Assembly: GCF_019468565.1 (NCBI RefSeq)
Contig: NZ_CP080521.1
Span: forward strand, 8,246,001-8,310,000
DNA from: Pseudonocardia sp. DSM 110487
GTDB taxonomy: Bacteria > Actinomycetota > Actinomycetes > Mycobacteriales > Pseudonocardiaceae
Length of the DNA: 64,000 bases
Direction of reading: 5' to 3'
The notes under the pieces are model-generated. The model saw only the letters and a program-made list of their open reading frames with translations, was not told the origin of the DNA and searched no databases. Below are positions 7,891 through 16,012 of this stretch, one piece after another (the first letter of the stretch is position 1; each line of letters begins with the position of its first letter). Both the position numbers and the translations under genes were made by a program.

Positions 7891-8916
7891 CTAGGTCTCG
7901 ACGGCCACTGTTGCCGGGCGGTGGTCGGTGGCCCGCTCGTCGCGCCGCTCGCCGGTGCCGACGCGGCGGGCCGCCCACGCGTCGTGCTCGATCCGTCCCG
8001 AGCCGGGGGTCTTCCGCACGCCCGCGCCCGCGGCCATCGCGGGCGACAGGATGATGTGGTCGAGCAGTATCCGCTTCTGCGGTTCCTCGGTCACGAAGTC
8101 GTCGAACACCGCGCTGTAGCGGAGATCGGCCGGCACGTCGACCAGTGCGTGCCCGAAGAGGGTCTCGGGCCGGTACGAGGAGCCGACCAGCAGGTCGGTG
8201 ACGTTGTGGGCGAGGTACTGCTGCTCGAACAGGTCCCGGCCCGGCCCGTCGTTGAAGTCGCCGAGCACCACGATCGCCGCGTCCGGGTCCTCGTCGAGGC
8301 GGGCGTCGAGGTACTGGCGCATCCGCATGCCCTCGTTGGCGATGCGGCGCCGGTTCTGCAACGCGGACCTGACGAACTCGATGCGACGAGCGGGGTCGCG
8401 CCACATCTGCTCGCCCCGGTTGATGAAGTTCGACTTGAGGTGGGCGACGACGATCGCGAGGGGGTTGCCGTCGAGGGTGAGCCGGCAGACGAGCGGGTCG
8501 CGGGTGAACTCGTACTCGTTGACGAGACCGTCGCCGTCGACGTCGACGAGCCACGGCTCGATCAGGCCGGCGAGCCCCGCGGGCGGCACGAGCTCCGCCT
8601 CGACCGCCGTTCTCGCCAGCAGCGCGAGCTTCTGGGATCCGCCGCTGTCGCCGAGCAGGAACCGGTACCGGCCTGCCAGGTGCGTGTCGAGGAACAGCGC
8701 CAGCTCCGCGGCCCGACTCGGGGCCTCCTGCAACGCGACGACGTCCGCGTCCAGGTCCGCGATCAGGCCGGCGAGCAACCCCGCCGCCTGTTCCGTGTCG
8801 CACTCCACGCCGTCGCGCACGAACGTCGGGCGCCACGCCGCACCGTCCATGCGGTCGGGCGCGAACCAGTCGTTCATCCACTCGCCGTTGACGGTGGCGA
8901 TCACGAACCGCGCCAC
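7891..8916 (-). CDS. endonuclease/exonuclease/phosphatase-family protein with an EF-hand-like loop
   Basis: This 341-residue protein has the EEP fold: N-terminal ATVNGEWMNDW, the metal glutamate in VVALQEAP (Glu64), the AHLKSNFINRG segment, VVLGDFNDGPG and LLDHIILS with the catalytic His. GTG at 8916 is chosen because homologous sequence starts there; the frame stays open further upstream but reads as non-coding. Residues 125-136 (DVDGDGLVNEYE) match a 12-residue EF-hand calcium loop inserted between core strands. The substrate could be a nucleic acid, phospholipid or inositol phosphate. There is no signal peptide. Confidence 0.83.
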   Translation of the reverse strand: MARFVIATVNGEWMNDWFAPDRMDGAAWRPTFVRDGVECDTEQAAGLLAGLIADLDADVVALQEAPSRAAELALFLDTHLAGRYRFLLGDSGGSQKLALLARTAVEAELVPPAGLAGLIEPWLVDVDGDGLVNEYEFTRDPLVCRLTLDGNPLAIVVAHLKSNFINRGEQMWRDPARRIEFVRSALQNRRRIANEGMRMRQYLDARLDEDPDAAIVVLGDFNDGPGRDLFEQQYLAHNVTDLLVGSSYRPETLFGHALVDVPADLRYSAVFDDFVTEEPQKRILLDHIILSPAMAAGAGVRKTPGSGRIEHDAWAARRVGTGERRDERATDHRPATVAVET

Positions 8917-9020
8917 GCCGGCCTCCCCGTCGCTCGGTGTGCGGGAATCGTCCCGCCCCGCGCGCACCCGAGAAACCGACTGGCGGTGAACGATCGGGAT
9001 CAATCGGGTACACCAGCTCC

Positions 9021-9320
9021 GTGACCGATCGGGAGGACAAAGTCCTGGTGCCGGCGTTGGTCGGCCTGGAGGTGGGTGCAGCGCACGAGCTCGCGTTCGA
9101 AGCGCGGGTCGTCGTGGTCGCGGCAGATCCCGACGAGCCACTCCCGGTCACGGGCACCGTGGTCGCACAGAGCCCCATCGCGGGCACCCGGGTCGCTCCG
9201 GCCCATCCGGTCGCGATCGCCGTCGAGACCGGGGGCGGCGGAGGCGGGGGTGGTGGCCGACGGCTCTCGACACCGCCTCCCGGTCCGCGCGACCCGTCCG
9301 GGACGAAGACACCCGCCTGA
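9021..9320 (+). CDS. small PASTA-domain protein
   Basis: This is a 99-residue protein. Residues 8-72 form one PASTA-like domain (VPALVGLEVGAAHELA, then VVAQSPIAGTRVAPAHPVAIAV). A run of nine glycines and a Pro/Arg/Thr-rich tail follow. There is no signal peptide or membrane helix, so it is probably cytoplasmic, unlike the PASTA domains of Ser/Thr kinases and penicillin-binding proteins that face the wall. GTG at 9021 is the best start because it directly precedes the domain. It is divergent from the EEP gene. Its role is unknown. Confidence 0.7.
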   Translation: MTDREDKVLVPALVGLEVGAAHELAFEARVVVVAADPDEPLPVTGTVVAQSPIAGTRVAPAHPVAIAVETGGGGGGGGGRRLSTPPPGPRDPSGTKTPA

Positions 9321-9476
9321 CGGGTCAGAGCTCCGCCCCGCAGCTCGGCGTCGCGCATCCGGCCGTCCTGTTAAGGTCGGTCTCGTGGCAGGCGTAGGGG
9401 ACGACGACATCTCCGGGTGATCCCGGACCAGTTCGCCGATTCCCATTCCTCCCCTCACCTCCGTGAAGGCTGCCGC

Positions 9477-11075
9477 ATGTCGATCGTCTGTTCCCACCTT
9501 TCCTTCTCATGGCCCGACGACACCCCCGTGTTCGAGGACCTGTCCTTCACCGTCGGCGCAGGCCGGACCGGCCTCGTCGCTCCCAACGGCGCCGGCAAGA
9601 GCACCCTGCTGCGGCTGATCGCCGGGCAGCTGAGGCCGACGGGCGGCTCCGTCACCGTCGACGGCGTGCTCGGCTACCTCCCCCAGGAACTGCCGTTCGT
9701 CGGCGAGCTGACCGTGGCCGAGGTGCTCGGGATCGCGTCCGTGCTCGCGGCGCTGCACGCCGTCGAGGCGGGCGACGCGAGCGAGGAGCACTTCACGACG
9801 ATCGGCACCGACTGGGACGTCGAGGAGCGCACCCGCGCCCAGCTCGACCGCCTCGGGCTCGGCGACGTCGAGCTCAGCAGGCGCTTGCGCACCCTGAGCG
9901 GCGGGCAGGTCGTCTCCCTCGGCCTGGCAGGCCAGCTGCTGAAGCGGCCCGACGTCCTGCTGCTCGACGAGCCGACCAACAACCTCGACCTCGACGCCCG
10001 CCGCAGGCTCTACGACGTGCTCGACGACTGGAACGGCTGCCTGCTGCTGGTCAGCCACGACCGCGCGCTACTCGACCGGATGGACCGCATCGCCGAGCTC
10101 GACCGCCGGGGCGTCCGGTTCTTCGGCGGCAACTTCACCGCGTACACCGAGGCCGTGACCGCGGAACAGGAGGTCGCCGAACGGAACGTCCGCAACGCCG
10201 AGCAGGAGATCAAGCGGGAGAAGCGGGAGAAGCAGCAGGCGCGCGAGCGGGCCGCGCGACGGGCGAGCACCGCCGCCAGGAACATCAAGGACGCCGGGCT
10301 GCCGAAGATCCTTGCCGGGGCGCGGCAGCGACGGGCCCAGGAGTCGGCGGGCAAGGCGGACGGGACGCACGCCGCGCGGGTCGGGGCGGCGCGCGCCCGC
10401 CTCGACGAGGCGAGCCAGTCCCTGCGCGACGAGCAGAAGATCGCGCTGGAGCTGCCGGAGACCCGCGTGCCGGCCGGGCGCACCGTGTTCGTCGGCGACG
10501 GTATCCGCGTGCGGAACCTCTTCGCGGGCAACGGGATCGACATGGCGATCCGCGGGCCGGAGCGCATCGCGTTGACCGGCCCCAACGGCGCCGGGAAGTC
10601 CACGCTGCTGCGCGTGATCGAAGGCGAGCTGCAGCCGGATGCCGGCACGGCCACCCGCGCCGACGGCCGGATCGCCTACCTGTCCCAGCGGCTTGACCTG
10701 CTGGACCCCGAGCGCACCGTCGTGGAGAGCCTCGAATCCGCCGCGCCCGCGATGCCGCCATCGCGGCGGATGCACCTCCTCGCCCGGTTCCTGTTCCAGG
10801 GCCCGCGCATCCACCTCCCGATCGGCGCGCTGTCGGGTGGCGAACGACTGCGCGCCACCCTCGCCTGCGTCCTCTTCGCCGAACCGGCACCCCAGCTCCT
10901 GCTCCTCGACGAGCCGACGAACAACCTCGACCTCGTCAGCGTCGGCCAGCTGGAGAGCGCGCTCGCCGCCTACGAAGGAGCGTTCGTGGTGGTGAGCCAC
11001 GACGAGCGCTTCCTCACGGAGATCGGGGTGAACCGCCGACTGCGGCTCGCCGACGGGCTGCTGCACGAGACGTAA
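9477..11075 (+). CDS. ABC-F family ATPase
   Basis: This 532-residue protein has two ABC domains and no membrane segments. The first Walker A is APNGAGKST (35-43), followed by TLSGGQVVSLGLAGQ and the LLLDEPTNNLDLD Walker B. A charged linker (about 235-300, KREKREKQQARERAARR) is the P-site-tRNA interaction motif seen in ABC-F proteins. The second domain has GPNGAGKSTLL, GALSGGERLR and LLLLDEPTNNLDL. ABC-F proteins act on the ribosome as translation factors or antibiotic-resistance proteins. The ATG at 9477 is followed at once by family sequence. A possible 11-codon leader ORF lies at 9385-9420. Confidence 0.9.
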   Translation: MSIVCSHLSFSWPDDTPVFEDLSFTVGAGRTGLVAPNGAGKSTLLRLIAGQLRPTGGSVTVDGVLGYLPQELPFVGELTVAEVLGIASVLAALHAVEAGDASEEHFTTIGTDWDVEERTRAQLDRLGLGDVELSRRLRTLSGGQVVSLGLAGQLLKRPDVLLLDEPTNNLDLDARRRLYDVLDDWNGCLLLVSHDRALLDRMDRIAELDRRGVRFFGGNFTAYTEAVTAEQEVAERNVRNAEQEIKREKREKQQARERAARRASTAARNIKDAGLPKILAGARQRRAQESAGKADGTHAARVGAARARLDEASQSLRDEQKIALELPETRVPAGRTVFVGDGIRVRNLFAGNGIDMAIRGPERIALTGPNGAGKSTLLRVIEGELQPDAGTATRADGRIAYLSQRLDLLDPERTVVESLESAAPAMPPSRRMHLLARFLFQGPRIHLPIGALSGGERLRATLACVLFAEPAPQLLLLDEPTNNLDLVSVGQLESALAAYEGAFVVVSHDERFLTEIGVNRRLRLADGLLHET

Positions 11076-11094
11076 CCCCTCGAGCCGGCCCGCC

Positions 11095-11325
11095 ATGATC
11101 ACCGGAAGGGCGCGTCGACGGCCACATCCGGCCGCCGGCGCACCCAAGTGATGATCAGCCGCGGGCGACTCCGCCACTGCCCGTGATCATCAGATGGGTG
11201 CATTCCCGGCCGCATGCGGCCGTCCGTGCTCCTGGCTGGTGATCACGCCCGCAGCCCGCGCATGATCACCAGAACGGTGCGGGACCGGCCACATACGGCC
11301 GTGGGAGCACCCAGCCGGTGATCAC
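11095..11325. repeat. three tandem F1 palindromic repeats
   Basis: The units lie at 11095-11157, 11183-11246 and 11262-11325. Each is 63-64 bp long with TGATCA-containing inverted ends and a GGCC-NCAT-NCGGCCG centre, so each can fold into one long imperfect hairpin. They fill the gap between the ABC-F gene and the convergent flavoprotein gene. The last unit contains that gene's stop codon (the TGA in GGTGATCACC). A diverged copy lies at 7086-7139. They may act as a bidirectional terminator. Confidence 0.75.
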
Positions 11326-12230
11326 CCCGCCGGCCGGCGGCGGGTCGCGACCGCGCGCTGCACGTCCTCCTGCGCGAGGTCGGCGTTCAGCGCGATAGCG
11401 GCCGCCGATCCCATGCCGGCCGCGGTCACGACCTGCGCGCGCGGGTCCACGACGTTGCCGGCCGCCCAGACGCCGGGCACGCTCGTGCGGCCGGTGGGGT
11501 CGGTGCGGACCCGGCCGTCCTCGCCGGTCGCGCAGCCCAGCCCGGCCAGCAGCTCGTCACGCGCGACGAACCGCGGCCCGACGAACAGCGCCGCCCGCGG
11601 CACCACGCGTCCATCGGCCAGCTCCACCCCGCGCAGGGCGTCGCCGTCCACCACCAGCCCCGTCACCTCGCCGTCGGCGATGTGCACGCCGCGCGCGAGG
11701 AGCTGCTCGCGCTCGTCGGCCGACAGCTCGGTCCGGTGTGGGAAGAACACCATGTCCGCCGACCACTGGGGCAGCAGGAGTCCGAGGTGGAGTGCGCCGA
11801 GGACGCCGATGGACCGGTCGCGCACCTCGTATCCGTGGCAGTACGGGCAGTGCAGCACGTCGCGGCCCCACCGTTCCCACAGACCGGGGACGTCGGGGAG
11901 CTCGTCGCGCAAGCCCGTCGCCACGAGCACGCGGCGGGCGTGCAGCGTGCGGCCGCCCGCCAGGTGCACTGCGAAGCCCTCGTCGATCCGCGCGACCCGA
12001 TCCGCGACCAGCTCTCCGCCGTAGCCCGCCACCTCGGCGCGCCCCGCCTCCAGCAGCTCGGCCGGGGCCATCCCGTCCCGCGAGAGGAAACCGTGCATGT
12101 GGGCCGCGGGCGCGTTGCGCGGGTCACCCGCGTCGACCACCGCCACCCGACGGCGGGCTCGCGTGAGCACCAGTGCCGCGTTCAGCCCGGCCGCGCCACC
12201 ACCGACCACCACCACGTCGAACTCGTCCAT
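11322..12230 (-). CDS. thioredoxin-reductase-like NAD(P)/FAD oxidoreductase
   Basis: This 302-residue flavoprotein has an N-terminal FAD Rossmann motif (VVVVGGGAAGLNAAL, 6-20), a redox-active CPYC pair (128-131, in HCPYCHGYE) and a C-terminal FAD motif (GVWAAGNVVDP). The layout is that of the TrxB-like family found alone in actinomycetes, often next to XRE or cupin regulators. The usual second GxGxxG NADPH site is weak (IGVLGALHLG), so the electron donor is uncertain. ATG at 12230 is used because it directly precedes the FAD motif. It is divergent from the XRE-cupin regulator. Confidence 0.86.
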   Translation of the reverse strand: MDEFDVVVVGGGAAGLNAALVLTRARRRVAVVDAGDPRNAPAAHMHGFLSRDGMAPAELLEAGRAEVAGYGGELVADRVARIDEGFAVHLAGGRTLHARRVLVATGLRDELPDVPGLWERWGRDVLHCPYCHGYEVRDRSIGVLGALHLGLLLPQWSADMVFFPHRTELSADEREQLLARGVHIADGEVTGLVVDGDALRGVELADGRVVPRAALFVGPRFVARDELLAGLGCATGEDGRVRTDPTGRTSVPGVWAAGNVVDPRAQVVTAAGMGSAAAIALNADLAQEDVQRAVATRRRPAG

Positions 12231-12261
12231 GTACGGGAGCATCCGCCCGCCGGACCGGCTT

Positions 12262-12279
12262 CGGCAACGAATGTTGCCG
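12262..12279. promoter_or_regulatory. candidate operator for the divergent XRE-cupin regulator
   Basis: CGGCAAC-GAAT-GTTGCCG is a perfect 7-bp inverted repeat with a 4-base centre. It lies midway between the flavoprotein start (12230) and the regulator start (12309). It is well placed for a regulator that controls both divergent genes. Confidence 0.5.
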
Positions 12280-12308
12280 TTTCCGGGACGGCGGCGTTCC
12301 ATGGCGGC

Positions 12309-12890
12309 GTGCAGGACTCACCGACGATCCAGGGCGCCCTCGCCGAGGTCGGGCCACGGGTGCGGCAGCTGCGGACCCAGCGCGACATCACCCTCACCGC
12401 CCTCGCCGAGGCCACCGGCATCTCCAAGAGCACGCTCTCGCGGCTGGAGTCCGGCGGGCGACGGCCCAGCCTCGAGCTGCTGCTGCCGATCGCGGTGGCA
12501 CTGCAGGTGCCGGTCGACGAGCTGATCGGGGCGCTGCGCGTCGCCGACCCCCGGATCCACACCAGCCCACGCCGGGTGGACGGGCGCACCGTGCTCCCGC
12601 TGACCCGCCACCCCGGCCCGATCCAGGCGTTCAAGCTGACCATCCCGGCGACCCAGCGCGATCCGAAGCTCGTGACGCACGACGGGTACGAGTGGCTCTA
12701 CGTCCTGTCCGGACACCTGCGGCTCTGCCTCGCCGACCACGACCTGTCCCTCGGTCCCGGTGAGGCCGCGGAGTTCGACACCCGGGTGCCGCACTGGTTC
12801 GGTAGCGCCGGCCGCGGGCCCGTCGAGATCCTCAGCCTGTTCGGCCGCCAGGGCGAGCGCATGCACGTCCGCGCCCGGCCCCGCCGATGA
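12309..12890 (+). CDS. XRE-family transcriptional regulator with C-terminal cupin domain (paralog of 405-1001)
   Basis: This 193-residue regulator has an N-terminal helix-turn-helix (about 17-72, ATGISKSTLSRLESGGRRP) and a C-terminal cupin (about 112-190, THDGYEWLYVLSG and GPGEAAEFDTRVPHW). It resembles the protein at 405-1001 along the whole length; recognition helix and cupin core are nearly identical. GTG at 12309 starts the conserved frame. It is divergent from the thioredoxin-reductase-like gene and followed 49 bases later by a small monooxygenase gene, which it may also control. Confidence 0.88.
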   Translation: MQDSPTIQGALAEVGPRVRQLRTQRDITLTALAEATGISKSTLSRLESGGRRPSLELLLPIAVALQVPVDELIGALRVADPRIHTSPRRVDGRTVLPLTRHPGPIQAFKLTIPATQRDPKLVTHDGYEWLYVLSGHLRLCLADHDLSLGPGEAAEFDTRVPHWFGSAGRGPVEILSLFGRQGERMHVRARPRR

Positions 12891-12939
12891 ACGCCGGCGG
12901 CATCTCGACAAGGCGGGTCGTGCGAAGGAGGCTTTCCGC

Positions 12940-13287
12940 ATGCCGATCATCGTGCGGGCCGAGCTGCGAGTCCGGCCGGGGCGGACCGAGGAGTTCCTCG
13001 CGGTCGCCCGGAAGCTCGCCGCGGCCGCGGCGGACGAGCCGGGGACGCTGCGCTACAGCTGGTACACGAGCGCCGACCCGGCTGTCTTCGTCGTGATCGA
13101 GGAGTACACCGGACCCGCGGCGGCGGTGGAGCACAACGAGCACTGTGCCGCACACCTGCGCGATGTGGCGGAGCTGGCCGACATGACGTCGGTTCACTTG
13201 CACGGCGATCTCGGGCCGGAGCTCGAGGCGTGGGTCAGCGCCGACCCGGTCGCGCACGCGCACCCGCCGCTGCACACCACCCGGTAG
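12940..13287 (+). CDS. antibiotic biosynthesis monooxygenase (ABM) domain protein
   Basis: This 115-residue single-domain protein has the ABM dimeric alpha/beta-barrel pattern: the RAELRVRPGRTEEFLAVARKLAAAAADEPGTLRYSWYTS strand-helix-strand core, then FVVIEEYTG and HLRDVAEL. Such proteins include quinol monooxygenases and heme-degrading enzymes. The Asn/Trp/His pattern of IsdG-type heme oxygenases is not evident here. A strong ribosome site (AAGGAGG, seven bases before ATG) supports the start. It lies downstream of the XRE-cupin gene and probably belongs to the same redox-stress unit. Confidence 0.8.
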   Translation: MPIIVRAELRVRPGRTEEFLAVARKLAAAAADEPGTLRYSWYTSADPAVFVVIEEYTGPAAAVEHNEHCAAHLRDVAELADMTSVHLHGDLGPELEAWVSADPVAHAHPPLHTTR

Positions 13288-13298
13288 CCGATGCGGGG

Positions 13299-14783
13299 TC
13301 AGTTCGGCCCGGGTGCGGCGGCGTCCACCGCGACCGGGGAGCGGCGCATCGGGCGCGCCGTGAACACCATGTCGCGACCGACGTCGCCGAACCGGGTGGT
13401 CAGCATGTCGATCGGGTAGCTCTGGCGCAGCACCCAGGGCGCGGCCTTCCCCTGCTTCGGCAGCACGTCCGCGGCCCGCTGCACGTAGCCGGAGGTGAGC
13501 GCGAGCAGCGGGCGGGCAGCCACCGCGCCGTCGAACTCGGGTGTGGCCGAGCGGTAGCCGTGAGCGTCCATGTGGGAGAGGAGCCGGCAGACGTAGCGCG
13601 CGGTCAGGTCGGCCCGCAGCGTCCAGGAGGCGTTGACGTAGCCGATGCAGATCGCGAGGTTCGGCACGCCGGAGAGCAGGCAGCCGCGGTAGATGACCGT
13701 CTTCCCCGGGTCGACATCGGTGCCGTCCACGGTGATCCGCATGCCGCCGCCGACCTGCAGCTGCAGCCCTGTCGCCGTGACGACGACGTCGGCAGGCAGC
13801 TCGCGCCCGGACGCGAGGCGGATCCCATCCTCCGTGAAGTTGTCGATCGTGTCGGTGACGACCTCGGCGCGGCCGGCCCGCATCGCGCGGAACATGTCGC
13901 CGTCCGGTACGACGCACAGGCGCTGGTCCCACGGCTGGTACCGGGGGGTGAAGTCCCGGTCGATGATCTCGCGATCGGGGATCTGGCGCTCGAGCCCGGC
14001 GCGCAGCATCCGCTTGGCGACCGCGGGGGCGCGCTGCGCGACCTGGTAGAACGCCGAGGTCACGAGCACGTTCTTCCAGCGGATCAGCCGGTGTGCCCAT
14101 CGGGGCAGCCGGTCGACGAGCCGGTCGGTGCCGGGCAGCGCGACGACGTAGCTCGGCGAGCGCTGCAGCATCGTGACCTGCGCTCCCCGCGCGGCGAGCG
14201 CAGGCACCAGCGTGACGGCGGTGGCCCCGCTTCCGATCACGACCACCCGCTTGCCCGCGCAGTCGAGGTCCTCTGGCCAGTGCTGCGGGTGCACCACCGT
14301 GCCCTGGAAGGCGTCGCTCCCGGGGAAGTCGGGCGAGTAGCCGCGGTCGTAGCGGTAGTAGCCGGTGCCGAGGAAGAGGAAGCCGCACGTGTACCGCTCC
14401 GTGGTGCCGTCTTCGACCTGGACCTCGACCGTCCACCGCTGCTCCTGGCTCGACCACGCCGCGGCCGTGACCCGCCTGCCGAATCGGATGCGCCGGTCGA
14501 TGCCGAACTCGGCCGCGGTGTCCCGCAGGTACCGCAGGATCGACTCGCCGTCGGCGATCGCCGCGGCGGCCCGCCACGGGCGGAACGGGAACCCGAGCGT
14601 GAACATGTCGGAGTCCGAGCGGATCCCGGGGAAGCGGAAGAGATCCCAGGTCCCACCGATCGAGTCCCGAGCCTCGAGGATCGCGTACGTGCGCTGCGGG
14701 TGCTCGGTCTGCAGCCGGTAGGCGGCGTCGATCCCGGAGATGCCGGCGCCGACGACGAGGACATCCAGGTGTTCCACAGGCAT
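13299..14783 (-). CDS. flavin-containing Baeyer-Villiger-type monooxygenase
   Basis: This 494-residue protein has an N-terminal FAD site (VLVVGAGISGIDAAYRL), the Baeyer-Villiger fingerprint FQGTVVHPQHW (FxGxxxHxxxW) and an NADPH Rossmann motif (VVVIGSGATAVTLVPALA). GTWDLFRFPGIRSDSDMFTLGF is typical of the class that oxidises ketones, aldehydes or hydrophobic substrates. The length is normal. ATG at 14783 directly precedes the FAD domain. It converges with the ABM gene with an 11-base gap. A second member of the class is at 51229-52689. The substrate is unknown. Confidence 0.88.
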   Translation of the reverse strand: MPVEHLDVLVVGAGISGIDAAYRLQTEHPQRTYAILEARDSIGGTWDLFRFPGIRSDSDMFTLGFPFRPWRAAAAIADGESILRYLRDTAAEFGIDRRIRFGRRVTAAAWSSQEQRWTVEVQVEDGTTERYTCGFLFLGTGYYRYDRGYSPDFPGSDAFQGTVVHPQHWPEDLDCAGKRVVVIGSGATAVTLVPALAARGAQVTMLQRSPSYVVALPGTDRLVDRLPRWAHRLIRWKNVLVTSAFYQVAQRAPAVAKRMLRAGLERQIPDREIIDRDFTPRYQPWDQRLCVVPDGDMFRAMRAGRAEVVTDTIDNFTEDGIRLASGRELPADVVVTATGLQLQVGGGMRITVDGTDVDPGKTVIYRGCLLSGVPNLAICIGYVNASWTLRADLTARYVCRLLSHMDAHGYRSATPEFDGAVAARPLLALTSGYVQRAADVLPKQGKAAPWVLRQSYPIDMLTTRFGDVGRDMVFTARPMRRSPVAVDAAAPGPN

Positions 14784-14860
14784 TCCCCCTGGGGTACGGA
14801 TCAGCCTTTCCGCATCATGCCCCACGGCGGCGCAGCGCGACGATCGTGACGATCCTCGTC

Positions 14861-15964
14861 TCAGGAGCGCTTCGTCGGAACGGGGCGGTGCGGGCGGTAC
14901 GGGGCCAGGTCGAGGCGTGGTTCCTCGCCCAGCACGACCTCCGCGACCAGCGCACCGGCGAAGGGCGCCATGGTGAGGCCGGTGTGGCCAAACCCGGTGG
15001 CGAGCACGACGTGCGGGTTGCCGGGGAGCGGCCCGAGCACGGGAAGCCCGTCCGGGGTGGCGGGGCGGAAGCCGACGCGCGTCTCCAGCAGCGTGGCGTC
15101 CCGCAGCCCGGGCGCTACCGAGAGCGCCTGCTCGAGGACCTCGAGCTGCCCGGCCGCGGTCACCCGGTGGTCGAAGCCCGACCCGGTCTCCCTGGTCGCG
15201 CCGGCCACCACCCGGCCGCCGGGGAACGCCAGCAGGTAGTGGCCGGTACCCAGCGGCGACACCACGGGCCACCTCGAGGTGTCCTCGGCCACCTCGAGGT
15301 GCGTGATCTGCCCACGCTGCGGGGCCACGGGCAGGTCCGTCCCGAGCGGGGCCAGCAGCTCGCCGCTCCACGCGCCCGCCGCCACGACCACGGCGTCGGC
15401 GCCGAGCGGCGCTCCGTCCACCCGCACGCCGTCGGCGGTCAGCGCGGCCGTGCCGGTGCGCAGCTCGGCCCCGCGCCGCCGCGCGGCGTCCAGCAGGCTC
15501 GCACGCACCTGACGCCCGTCGACCCGCGCTCCGCCGCTGACGTGCACGGCCGCCAGACCTGGGTCCAGCGGCGGGAACAGCGCGCGAGCCTGGGCGGGGT
15601 CGAGGAGCGACGCCTCGCCCGCAGCCGGATGGCCCGCCGCCCGCGCCGCGACGCGCCCGCGGACCTCCCGCAGCGCGCCGTCGTCCCGGCCGACGACGAG
15701 GCCGCCGACCACCGAGTAGGACGTCAGCTCGTCGGTGTCCTCGGCCAGCGCGGCCACGAGCTCGGGGTAGAAGCCCGCCGCCGGACCCGCGAGGGCGAAG
15801 AGCTCCTCGTCCGCCGTTGCCCACGGCGAGACGATGCCCGCGCCTGCGGCCGTCGCCACTCCTGGCCGCGCGTCGTCCACCACCACGACCTCGACCCCGC
15901 GCCGCGCGAGTTGGTAGGCCGATGCGGCCCCCGCAATGCCGGACCCCACCACGACGACGCGCAC
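14861..15964 (-). CDS. FAD-dependent amino-acid oxidase/dehydrogenase family protein (DadA/ThiO-like)
   Basis: This 367-residue flavoprotein begins with MRVVVVGSGIAGAASAYQLARRG (FAD site, 3-22) and has the DAO fold: PWATADEELF, the central VSGGARVDGRQVRASLLDAARRRGAEL segment, AVVVAAGAWSGELL, and a C-terminal VLATGFGHTGLTMAPFAGALVAE. It should oxidise an amine or D-amino acid to the imine. Glycine oxidase, D-amino-acid dehydrogenase and sarcosine oxidase-like roles all fit. There is no thiamin gene beside it. It lies upstream of the BVMO gene on the same strand, 77 bases away. Confidence 0.85.
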   Translation of the reverse strand: MRVVVVGSGIAGAASAYQLARRGVEVVVVDDARPGVATAAGAGIVSPWATADEELFALAGPAAGFYPELVAALAEDTDELTSYSVVGGLVVGRDDGALREVRGRVAARAAGHPAAGEASLLDPAQARALFPPLDPGLAAVHVSGGARVDGRQVRASLLDAARRRGAELRTGTAALTADGVRVDGAPLGADAVVVAAGAWSGELLAPLGTDLPVAPQRGQITHLEVAEDTSRWPVVSPLGTGHYLLAFPGGRVVAGATRETGSGFDHRVTAAGQLEVLEQALSVAPGLRDATLLETRVGFRPATPDGLPVLGPLPGNPHVVLATGFGHTGLTMAPFAGALVAEVVLGEEPRLDLAPYRPHRPVPTKRS

Positions 15965-15984
15965 CGGAAGATCATCCCACTTTC

Positions 15985-16004
15985 CGCGAGTCGCGGCTTG
16001 GGGT
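15985..16004. repeat. short F3 repeat remnant
   Basis: CGCGAGTCGCGG-CTTGGGG lies in the 48-base gap between the ABC exporter stop and the oxidase start. It matches the right arms of the F3 repeats near 51.2 kb (CGCGAGTCGCGGTCTGG) with two adjacent bases swapped. Only a single arm is present. Confidence 0.5.
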
Positions 16005-16012
16005 GCGCCCGC

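Noticed and set aside
7086..8054. Open frames of 299-322 codons in the 6992-7890 gap on both strands
   Set aside because: They run through palindromic repeats, lack ribosome sites and have implausible composition; treated as non-coding.
11095..11325. CRISPR-like array of three repeats
   Set aside because: Units are long imperfect palindromes with different sequences and short unequal gaps; there are no spacers and no cas genes.
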